From: Owenweeksia sp. TMED14
GTDB lineage: Bacteria; Bacteroidota; Bacteroidia; Flavobacteriales; Schleiferiaceae
Reading direction: 5' to 3'
DNA: 5,339 bases
Assembly: GCA_002167805.1 (NCBI GenBank)
Contig: NHBT01000026.1
Coordinates: 19,313-24,651 of the forward strand
The notes under the pieces are model-generated. The model was not told the origin of the DNA. It worked only from the letters and a program-made list of their open reading frames with translations, and made no database searches. Below, in pieces: positions 1 through 5,339 of the stretch. The stretch's first letter is position 1. The number at the start of each line of letters is the position of its first letter. Made by a program: the position numbers and the translations under genes.

Positions 1-1014
1 ATTCAAAATGGAAATATTCTATTTGACTTTATGGTTGTCGATAAAAATTTAAAATTAGGTTATGATTTTATGACTAAATCGACCGTATTTAATGATCCTG
101 TGAATGAAGAATTTTTTGCCCGTCTGTCTGCTGTACAAGATAGCCCAGACGTTGTTCAGAGTTTATCAACAGAGGTAAGAGAAATAATGAAAGCTTTTTA
201 TCCTCAGATTGAAGTCTCTCAAAAAAAATACACGAATCATAAAAGTTTGATCGACAGCACTCTGTTAAGATCATTGAAATATGAAAATTTATTATTTAAT
301 AGTCCATTTTTAAGTCAGGCTTTGGATTTTGTTTTTGGGAAATGTGTCTCTCCAGATTACGACTCAAGTTACTACAGCTGTAATAGATTTTTAAGCGCTA
401 TTTCCGATGAAAACGTGCATCGTTATATTTTGAATTGGATGCTTTATCATTATGAAACTTCAAAATTTTTGGGGTCTGAAAATGTTTTTATTGATTTAGC
501 GTTAAATCATTTAAAGCCTATTCTGACGCCTTTAGATACAAATGGATATGAGGTTCTAGGAAAGGCTGAAAGTTTAAACCCGAATAGAATCGGTACTGTA
601 GCTAGGGACTTTCGTTTTAAAAACATTGAAAATGGACAAGTTCAAAGCCTGCACGGTTTAGAAGGCTTGTTCAAGATCATATTTTTTTATGATCCTGATT
701 GTCATCATTGCAAAGAGGTTTTCCCAAAAGCTCAAGCTCTACATGATTCAATAATTGATAGAGGGGTATCCTTCCTTGCGATGAGTGTAATCCCAGACGA
801 AAATGATGTGAGAGAATTCAAAAAAACTTTAAGCTCAAAGAATTCATCGGTGCGGTTCGGATATGAAGAGATTAGTGGCGATTTCACAGGAAAATATTAC
901 ATCCCGGTAACTCCTGGAATTTATATACTTGATGCAAATAATAGAGTCAAAGCCAGAGGGTTATCTTTAGTAGATTTACGAGAGTTAATGAAAACTTTTA
1001 TAGGAGTTTTTTGA
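1..1014 (+). CDS. Thioredoxin-fold thiol-disulfide protein (TlpA/AhpC-like, DUF4369/DUF5106 type), 5'-truncated
   Basis: The frame is open from base 1, and codons upstream of the first in-window ATG (31) read like continuing protein (IQNGNILFDF), so the gene almost certainly begins before the window. The last ~130 residues are a thioredoxin fold: strand IIFFY, then the active site DPDCHHCKEVFP (CxxC at 700-711), and the cis-proline region IPVTPGIYILD. Before it lies a mostly helical region with features I associate with the Bacteroidota DUF5106 family (LRSLKYENLLFNSPFL, then ILNWMLYHYETSKFLGSENVFIDLA). In known relatives the N-terminal part carries an export or lipoprotein signal and DUF4369; neither is visible here. 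The likely role is a periplasmic or envelope-attached thiol oxidoreductase; the substrate is unknown. It sits 120 bases before the motor genes and nothing ties it functionally to them. The fold assignment is firm; the DUF naming is from memory. Confidence 0.87.
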   Translation: MQNGNILFDFMVVDKNLKLGYDFMTKSTVFNDPVNEEFFARLSAVQDSPDVVQSLSTEVREIMKAFYPQIEVSQKKYTNHKSLIDSTLLRSLKYENLLFNSPFLSQALDFVFGKCVSPDYDSSYYSCNRFLSAISDENVHRYILNWMLYHYETSKFLGSENVFIDLALNHLKPILTPLDTNGYEVLGKAESLNPNRIGTVARDFRFKNIENGQVQSLHGLEGLFKIIFFYDPDCHHCKEVFPKAQALHDSIIDRGVSFLAMSVIPDENDVREFKKTLSSKNSSVRFGYEEISGDFTGKYYIPVTPGIYILDANNRVKARGLSLVDLRELMKTFIGVF

Positions 1015-1056
1015 TTGAAAAAAACTTATATATTTAGTTGCTTCGAATAACAACTA
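1006..1056 (+). terminator. Weak hairpins at the end of the thioredoxin-like gene
   Basis: Two inverted repeats are visible. GTTTTTT (1006-1012) pairs with AAAAAAC (1019-1025) across a six-base loop that spans the stop codon. TAGTTG (1035-1040) pairs with CAACTA (1051-1056) around a ten-base loop containing TTCGAA. Both stems are short, the first is almost wholly A-T, and no clear T-run follows the second. They may mark transcript end or partial attenuation, but this is a weak call that could be chance in AT-rich DNA. Confidence 0.22.
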
Positions 1057-1134
1057 TTCTGATTAGATTTACTTGGGAAAATGGTCTTATCTTTATACGC
1101 TACTAAAGTTTAAAGAAACCTACACTTAAACAGA
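1057..1134 (+). promoter_or_regulatory. Leader of the rotor gene with a weak Bacteroidota -7-like element
   Basis: The Bacteroidota -7 consensus is TAnnTTTG. TATCTTTA at 1088-1095 matches it except for the last base and would give a leader of roughly 30 bases before the ATG at 1135. A similar TATATTTA occurs at 1029-1036. Neither has a TTTG/TTG element at the usual ~19-21 base spacing upstream, so the assignment is tentative. The leader before the ATG is A-rich (TTAAACAGA) and has no Shine-Dalgarno, as is usual in this phylum. The gap is the only sizeable intergenic space in the window, so it is the natural place for the motor operon promoter. Confidence 0.2.
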
Positions 1135-3192
1135 ATGTTCAAGAAATTTTGGTTATTATTTATTGCTTTCCAATTTATCCAATTGAAAGGACAAACGGGT
1201 CAAGCTATTGACTCAAATTTAGTTAAAGTTGAAAAATCTAAGCCCGGTTTTTTGAGTCTTTTCAATGATCCAGTTGATATTGATTCCACTGATAATGAGG
1301 TTATTGCAGATTCTTCTGTTGCTTCTCCTGATTCTCTTTCATTAAATCAAGAGTCTCCTGATCAAGAGTCTCCTGATCAAGAGCCTCCTGAAGGTATGGA
1401 AAATACAGACTCTAAAAAGTTTTACCCCAATAAGTTTGAATCATTTGAAGATCTTCAAATTAAATATAGAACGGAAGTTCAGCCTGAAGAAAAAAAGAGA
1501 ATTGAAAAAGCCATAGGTCGATATCTTCAACCCAGTAATTTCAATGTTTCTGTAAAGAAAGTTACTGCATACTCTGAAAATTATGATGCAGCTAGAAATA
1601 GTTTACCTGGGGTCCTAAGTGTTATTCGCAAGGACATGCCTCAAATAATTTCTCAAAAGTTGGAAATAACATTAGATGTAGATACTTCGAAATCAACAGG
1701 TGATTATAACTTTTTCCAGAACCTTGTATCATCCGTTGTTTCTCTGGATGAAGAAGATGTTGTTGAAATAAATTTTTGGGAATTCCCAGATAATGTGAAA
1801 GAAATAATTTCAAAAAAGAAGAACCTTGAACCAGCACCTTCTTTAGCCCCAACTCCACCCCCCTTAGCTATTCCAGACACCAATCCAATTCCTTCCTCAC
1901 CCGAGCAAGTAGTGCAATCTCAAAATAATGATATGCTCGAAGAGCTTTTGGCAAGGCTTGATGAGGAGCCGGATACAATCATCACCCAAATTCCTGCTCC
2001 TGGAACGGGAGGGATGTCCCCTTCAGGAAATGATACACCTCCCTGGACTTTGATATTAGTTGGCATTACAGCATTGATGATAATCATATTTTTGATTTTC
2101 TTGCTTCTTCGTGCACGCTCAGATCAAAAAGCAAAAATTCAACAAGAAAAAGATGATTTAGAGCTAAGTTCTATCGGTCTAAAGCAGATTGCTGAAGGCA
2201 CTTTTGAGGAGAGTACTGGAGGTCTCAAAAAAGAGGAATTTAAAGTTCATTTACTTGAACACCCAGAAGCTGTAGCATCCTTTTTGACTCAAATGATAGA
2301 GCAAAACAATGAAGAGGCAATGACAGTATTTTCTCAATTAGCTCGTCCTTACCAGGACCTTGTGGGCATGTGCAAGCCTTTCATGGCTTACAACCAATTT
2401 CTAACTGTTTTGGCAACAATAGACACACCAAGTGAAGAGAAAATTGACCCTGCATCCATTGATAAATTTTTAGTGACATTCAATAGTGCAATAAAAGTAT
2501 TATCACGAAAAAAGAATTCGGAAAAAAGCGAGATAAAAGGTGGTAAGGTTTTTGGGTTTTTGGAACAGCTTACAGACTCGCAAGTCTCCTCGCTTCTTGG
2601 AGCTGATAAACCCGAAATAGCGAGTGTGGTTTTTGCTCAACTAAATAAGGATCGAAAACTTAATGTTTTAGATAGAATTGATGATGATCTTCGCACCAAT
2701 ATATTGATTGCATTATCAGATATTAAGTCATTGCCTTTGAGCGTTATAAAAGATATCGGGATTCGATACGCTAAAAAGGCTCGTGAGGTCGCAGGCTTAG
2801 AAGATGTGAACGTAGATGGTCTTCAGGCTCTGCTAGAGACTTTAGATGAATTAGATATAAAGAGACAAATTTCAATCATCGATACGATGAGAGCAAATGA
2901 TTTGGAAAAAGGAGAGCGTCTCGAAAAGATGTTTATTGGAATTAATGGACTCATAAATATCGAAGAAGAAGTTCTTAGAACTGCTTTAAATGACGTGGAC
3001 ACTCAAAATTTGATAAATTCTATGCATGGTCTTGATGAAAAATTAATTGAGCATGTTTTAAAAGCAAGACCTCCAAGGGAGCGAGAACTTATTAAATCAG
3101 AATTGGGAGCCACAAATTCTATTGCACAAAAGGATCAAATAAGAGCGAGAAGAGACATCTTACAAGAAGTGAGAAAAATTATGAAATCTTGA
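1135..3192 (+). CDS. fliG: FliF-like/FliG fusion: membrane-anchored rotor protein
   Basis: This is a 685-residue single-pass membrane protein. Order of parts: export signal or signal anchor (1-20, FKKFWLLFIAFQFIQL); acidic Ser/Pro/Asp-rich linker (~45-92) with a short tandem repeat; globular periplasmic domain (~133-220); Pro-rich linker (~231-262); transmembrane helix (~304-326, WTLILVGITALMIIIFLIF); cytoplasmic FliG-like region (~365-685). The FliG part has an N-domain-like helical stretch (LLEHPEAVASFLTQM), a middle domain (FGFLEQLTDSQVSSLL, then PEIASVVFAQLNKDRKLNVL) and a C-domain (LEKMFIGINGLINIEEEVLR, then IRARRDILQEVRKIM). The periplasmic segment LVSSVVSLDEEDVVEINFWEFP resembles the end of FliF ring-building motif 3 (LV.AAVGfd.eRGDsVtVvnlpF), preceded by a FliF-like strand KLEITLDVD. 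In flagella FliF's cytoplasmic tail binds FliG's N-domain; here the equivalent parts are covalently joined. FliF's RBM1, RBM2 and first TM are not evident. The FliG assignment is strong and the FliF one moderate. The ATG at 1135 is chosen because an in-frame stop lies at 1111 with no other ATG between. By inference it is the rotor facing the MotA encoded downstream. Confidence 0.86.
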   Translation: MFKKFWLLFIAFQFIQLKGQTGQAIDSNLVKVEKSKPGFLSLFNDPVDIDSTDNEVIADSSVASPDSLSLNQESPDQESPDQEPPEGMENTDSKKFYPNKFESFEDLQIKYRTEVQPEEKKRIEKAIGRYLQPSNFNVSVKKVTAYSENYDAARNSLPGVLSVIRKDMPQIISQKLEITLDVDTSKSTGDYNFFQNLVSSVVSLDEEDVVEINFWEFPDNVKEIISKKKNLEPAPSLAPTPPPLAIPDTNPIPSSPEQVVQSQNNDMLEELLARLDEEPDTIITQIPAPGTGGMSPSGNDTPPWTLILVGITALMIIIFLIFLLLRARSDQKAKIQQEKDDLELSSIGLKQIAEGTFEESTGGLKKEEFKVHLLEHPEAVASFLTQMIEQNNEEAMTVFSQLARPYQDLVGMCKPFMAYNQFLTVLATIDTPSEEKIDPASIDKFLVTFNSAIKVLSRKKNSEKSEIKGGKVFGFLEQLTDSQVSSLLGADKPEIASVVFAQLNKDRKLNVLDRIDDDLRTNILIALSDIKSLPLSVIKDIGIRYAKKAREVAGLEDVNVDGLQALLETLDELDIKRQISIIDTMRANDLEKGERLEKMFIGINGLINIEEEVLRTALNDVDTQNLINSMHGLDEKLIEHVLKARPPRERELIKSELGATNSIAQKDQIRARRDILQEVRKIMKS
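1348..1392 (+). repeat. Three tandem 15-bp units in the rotor gene (QESPD repeat)
   Basis: The unit CAAGAGTCTCCTGAT occurs at 1348-1362 and 1363-1377 without change, and at 1378-1392 with two changes, encoding QESPD-QESPD-QEPPE. The unit is a multiple of three, so copy-number change would keep the frame. It lies in the acidic, probably disordered periplasmic linker between the export signal and the FliF-like domain, where length variation would be tolerated. Confidence 0.9.
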
Positions 3193-3201
3193 TGAAAAAT
3201 A

Positions 3202-4314
3202 TTGAAAAGTTTTTTTTTGCTGATTTTTTTGGTCTTTGGTTTAAATTTTCATGGTACTGGCCAAGTAGCGAATAAAAAAGAGGATAAAAAAAATCTCAAA
3301 ACTATCGCTGAAAAAGAAACAAAGCTCAAGAATATTAAAGGAGTGTTTAACCGTTTCGGTCAAGACCTACCGTTTATGCCAATAAGGCAAGGTCGAGTTG
3401 GAATTCGCTCTGTAGAGATTAAAAGTCAAAAAATCACTTCATGGGAAATATCCATGATTCGAAGTTTTTTTGAAGAAAGTTTGAGCAAGTCTTTATTTGA
3501 TTACGTAGAAATTCCCGAGTTTGAAAAGAGATTGGTATCCTCTATATATTCGACGGACACAACTTTCCGACTAGTTAATCGAGACCCGAGTATTGAGTAC
3601 AGATATAATTTTGATTCAGTTCAAGCTGTAGTGCAGAAGTATCGAATTGATCAATATGTTTCGTTAAGAATTGATTACGATGATTTTTTCGGATACATAA
3701 TTGGAGTTACTTTCTATGATGCAAATACCATAGCAAGTCAGTGGAGTAAAACTTACATATCTAACGAAAGAGGGTTAGGATCTCCTTCTCCCTTTACACG
3801 AACAGATATCGGTATGGTGTTTTTAAATAATACCGAGGTTCGAACGAACGTTGGTGGGCCTACCGGAACCGATACCTTAGTTATTCCGGGTGTTAATTTT
3901 ATTTCAGGTGATTTAGAATATTCCTGGCAACAGTCCAGCAGTATGAAGAATAACTTTATGATTGGTTTTCATGGGGGAGTTAGGTATGTATATGGGGTAG
4001 TCCCAAATATAACAAAATCTCAAACTATAATTAGCCCTAGAACCGGACTAGACGTCTATTTAGGTTTTCTTCCAAAAGGTATAGGCTTTAATTCAAAGAA
4101 CTGGGTAAGTGTTAAATTGTCAGCAGATGTAAATGTTCGCTTGAATCAAGGTGTTTTTATTAATTCATCAACAAACATTTATGCATATCCTACGGATAAT
4201 TTCGGTATTTTTCTAAAGTTGGAGTACAACCCCCAAGGAACATACCTGGGCAATGACACACGAATAATATTAAATACTTTGAATTTAGGACTTGGAATTA
4301 ATGTCAATTTATAA
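3202..4314 (+). CDS. Exported envelope protein with CsgG/FlgO/TolB-N-like domain and beta-rich C-terminus
   Basis: This 370-residue protein has a clear signal peptide (KSFFLLIFLVFGLNFHGTGQ) and no lipobox. Residues ~65-190 alternate strands and helices: a strand VGIRSVEI, a helix WEISMIRSFFEESLSKSL, a helix FDSVQAVVQKYRIDQYV, a strand pair LRIDYDDFFGYIIGVTFYD, then IASQWSKTY. This pattern recalls CsgG/FlgO/TolB-N domains (helix-AdyvlvGs-strand-vrliDa.TgeivaS), which build outer-membrane-associated rings or pores. From ~235 to the end the chain is rich in amphipathic strands and ends in LNLGLGINVNL, like an outer-membrane beta domain. I do not recognise a named family. The start is uncertain: TTG at 3202 is the only usable in-frame start, 9 bases after the rotor gene's stop. 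The ATG at 3192 overlaps that stop (ATGA) but is in another frame, separated by a nine-T run. Its position between rotor and stator genes suggests an outer-membrane partner of the motor. The gene is certain; its role is inferred. Confidence 0.75.
   Translation: MKSFFLLIFLVFGLNFHGTGQVANKKEDKKNLKTIAEKETKLKNIKGVFNRFGQDLPFMPIRQGRVGIRSVEIKSQKITSWEISMIRSFFEESLSKSLFDYVEIPEFEKRLVSSIYSTDTTFRLVNRDPSIEYRYNFDSVQAVVQKYRIDQYVSLRIDYDDFFGYIIGVTFYDANTIASQWSKTYISNERGLGSPSPFTRTDIGMVFLNNTEVRTNVGGPTGTDTLVIPGVNFISGDLEYSWQQSSSMKNNFMIGFHGGVRYVYGVVPNITKSQTIISPRTGLDVYLGFLPKGIGFNSKNWVSVKLSADVNVRLNQGVFINSSTNIYAYPTDNFGIFLKLEYNPQGTYLGNDTRIILNTLNLGLGINVNL
3210..3218 (+). repeat. Nine-T homopolymer at the start of the envelope-protein gene
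   Basis: Nine T residues lie in codons 3 to 6 of the frame starting at TTG 3202. With one T fewer, the ATG at 3192, which overlaps the rotor gene's stop as ATGA, would read straight into the signal peptide as MKNIEKFFLLIFLVFG. As given, the frame from that ATG ends after 27 codons at 3273-3275. The run may be a sequencing or assembly indel site, a slippage site, or a phase-variation tract. Confidence 0.85.
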
Positions 4315-4318
4315 AAAC

Positions 4319-4822
4319 ATGTTAAGACGAACAGGACTTTTAATATTTATTTCCTTTTTTATTGTGAGTTGCGGTGGCGGCATGTCTGAACTCACCAGTG
4401 GATATGTGGAACTCAATCGTGCGACATTACCCACTATTAAAAGAGAGTATACTAATCCGTTGGAGGTAAAATATAATAACAATGGTGCTGAGGTGAATAT
4501 GAATTTTGACCTCGCTGACTCAGAGTTAGATCTAAATTTTGAAGGAGCAATTAAAGAAATGATAGAAGAATCTGACAAAGAGTATTCATATTCAGATGTT
4601 ACAAGAATCTTAACCTATTACAAGATTATCCAAGAAAACATTGGTTCTGGAAATTACGAAATTGCCGAATTTCATAATAATGAAATGGTAAAACTCACAA
4701 AACTCCCTGAGTTCTATAATATCAGAGGAACTCTTTTTTACTTAAAACAAGATACCGCTAATGCTCAGAAATATTGGGATTTAGCAACATCAATAACTGA
4801 CTCAATTAATTCAATCGACTAA
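4319..4822 (+). CDS. Small lipoprotein with TPR-like C-terminus
   Basis: The product is 167 residues with a lipoprotein signal: basic MLRR, hydrophobic GLLIFISFF, lipobox IVSC, then a GGG tether. No acidic surface-export signal directly follows the Cys, so it may face the periplasm. The middle (VKYNNNGAEVNMNFDLADSE) looks strand-rich. The C-terminal ~90 residues are helical and end in a TPR-like unit (FYNIRGTLFYLKQDTANAQKYW...A), with a less regular helical pair before it (YYKIIQENIGSGNYEIAEFHNNEM). I chose the ATG at 4319, four bases after the upstream stop, because it gives a compact signal. An in-frame ATG at 4301 would overlap that gene by 14 bases and add MSIYKN; a TTG at 4292 is unlikely. 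I do not recognise a family. By analogy with TPR pilotin lipoproteins it may help place or stabilise the preceding outer-membrane protein; this is a guess from context. Confidence 0.8.
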   Translation: MLRRTGLLIFISFFIVSCGGGMSELTSGYVELNRATLPTIKREYTNPLEVKYNNNGAEVNMNFDLADSELDLNFEGAIKEMIEESDKEYSYSDVTRILTYYKIIQENIGSGNYEIAEFHNNEMVKLTKLPEFYNIRGTLFYLKQDTANAQKYWDLATSITDSINSID

Positions 4823-4833
4823 AACAAAAAAAC

Positions 4834-5339
4834 ATGAAATTCACATTATCTTCTTTCATCGGGTTCTTTATCTCTTTCGCAGTTTTAGGACTCGGATCTG
4901 CTGATACAGTAGGAGCTGTAGCATTTTCAGATAATTTGCCAAGCTTTCTAAAAATACCATTTTTAGATTTTACATCATTTTTCGTTGTTATCGGTGGCAT
5001 GCTTTGCGGACTTTTCGTAATGTACCCCGCTGGAGCAGTTTTTAAAGGAATTTCTGCTATCCGTTTAATGTTTAGTCATATTGATGGAAAAACTGAAATT
5101 CTTGAAAAAGAGATTGAAAATATCCTGGAGTATAAAGAAGGGTTTGTCGCTGATAAAAACGGTTTTATCGAAAGAATGACTAAAGGTAGTGGAGATAAAA
5201 TAACTAAATATCTATTTGAACTTGTGAGTACAAACTACTCAACGGGAGAAATTAGAGAAATTGGTGAAGTATACATTGATAAAAGAAAAGACGAGGAGAT
5301 TAAAAGAGCTGATGTACTTGATATGATGGCAATGACCGC
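4834..5339 (+). CDS. motA: MotA-family stator subunit, 3'-truncated by the window end
   Basis: The frame opens at ATG 4834, 11 bases after the lipoprotein gene, behind an A-rich leader (AAAACAAAAAAAC), and stays open to the last base (168 codons). TM1 is at ~5-22 (LSSFIGFFISFAVLGLG). TM2 is at ~46-65 (FTSFFVVIGGMLCGLFVMYP), matching the MotA signature lIVlGGtlgatlv..P. A charged cytoplasmic domain follows, with FELVSTNYSTGEIREIGEVYIDKRKDEEIKRADVLDMMAMT split here only by reading: FELVSTNYSTGEIREI aligns to MotA's lvdG.d.e.ir.i, and VLDMMAMT to the segment just before the PAfGmiGT motif that opens TM3. TM3 and TM4 lie outside the window; MotA is usually ~250-290 residues. MotA subunits with MotB form the ion channel that drives FliG rotation. 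The TM1-TM2 loop seems longer than usual. TolQ/ExbB is less likely, since they have a different membrane layout and MotA's paired N-terminal helices are present. Confidence 0.9.
   Translation, partial: MKFTLSSFIGFFISFAVLGLGSADTVGAVAFSDNLPSFLKIPFLDFTSFFVVIGGMLCGLFVMYPAGAVFKGISAIRLMFSHIDGKTEILEKEIENILEYKEGFVADKNGFIERMTKGSGDKITKYLFELVSTNYSTGEIREIGEVYIDKRKDEEIKRADVLDMMAMT

Noticed and set aside
89..274. Minus-strand 61-codon ORF
   Set aside because: It lies wholly inside the thioredoxin-like gene on the opposite strand, with no recognisable motif or signal.
1622..1858. Minus-strand 78-codon ORF
   Set aside because: It is antisense to the coding sequence of the FliG-fusion protein, with low-complexity translation and no leader.
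3192..3275. Separate 27-codon ORF from the ATG at 3192
   Set aside because: It overlaps the signal peptide region of the envelope gene and shows no signs of its own function; it is better explained as the intended start with a frame problem in the T-run.
4292..4318. Earlier TTG (4292) or ATG (4301) start for the lipoprotein
   Set aside because: Both overlap the upstream gene and lengthen the n-region of an already complete lipoprotein signal. The ATG at 4301 remains possible.
4309..4578. Minus-strand 89-codon ORF
   Set aside because: It is antisense to the lipoprotein gene, whose frame has a clear lipobox and TPR-like sequence.
4806..5000. Minus-strand 64-codon ORF
   Set aside because: It overlaps the start of the MotA gene, which has convincing family signatures on the + strand.
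4834..5339. GldL or TolQ/ExbB instead of MotA
   Set aside because: The GG motif in TM2 and the long charged cytoplasmic domain leading to VLDMMAMT fit MotA. The partner FliG in the same operon supports this.
1..5339. CRISPR arrays, tRNA or rRNA genes, insertion sequences
   Set aside because: I saw no regularly spaced repeats, cloverleaf-like sequences, transposase motifs or terminal inverted repeats.

Overview
The window reads as AT-rich Bacteroidota chromosome. The evidence is a DUF4369/DUF5106-type thioredoxin-fold protein of a kind common in that phylum, A-rich leaders in place of Shine-Dalgarno sites, and protein-export and lipoprotein signals typical of the group. All genes are on the + strand and packed tightly. 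I cannot assign a genus.

Layout. (1) 1-1014: the 3' part of a secreted TlpA/AhpC-like thioredoxin-fold protein that starts upstream of the window. (2) 1015-1134: a 120-base gap with weak hairpins and weak promoter-like sequence, so the next unit probably starts here. (3) 1135-3192: a 685-residue membrane protein. It has an export signal, a periplasmic domain that looks like the third ring-building motif of FliF (MS ring), a Pro-rich linker, one transmembrane helix, and a cytoplasmic part that is recognisably FliG (flagellar C-ring/switch protein). (4) 3202-4314: an exported protein with a CsgG/FlgO/TolB-N-like N-terminal half and a beta-rich C-terminal half, probably at the outer membrane. 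(5) 4319-4822: a small lipoprotein with a TPR-like C-terminus. (6) 4834 to the window end: the first ~168 residues of a MotA-family stator subunit; MotB presumably follows outside the window.

Taken together, genes 3-6 look like one operon for a proton- or sodium-driven rotary machine. A membrane-anchored rotor (FliF-like fused to FliG) is paired with a MotA stator, and two envelope proteins could carry the output through, or anchor it at, the outer membrane. No rod, hook, filament or type III export gene is in the window. Bacteroidota generally lack flagella, and their known gliding/T9SS motor uses GldL/GldM rather than MotA/FliG. The cluster is therefore a candidate non-flagellar rotary motor built from flagellar-type parts. 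The FliG and MotA homologies are the firm part; the FliF-like domain, the roles of the two envelope proteins and the output of the machine are inference.
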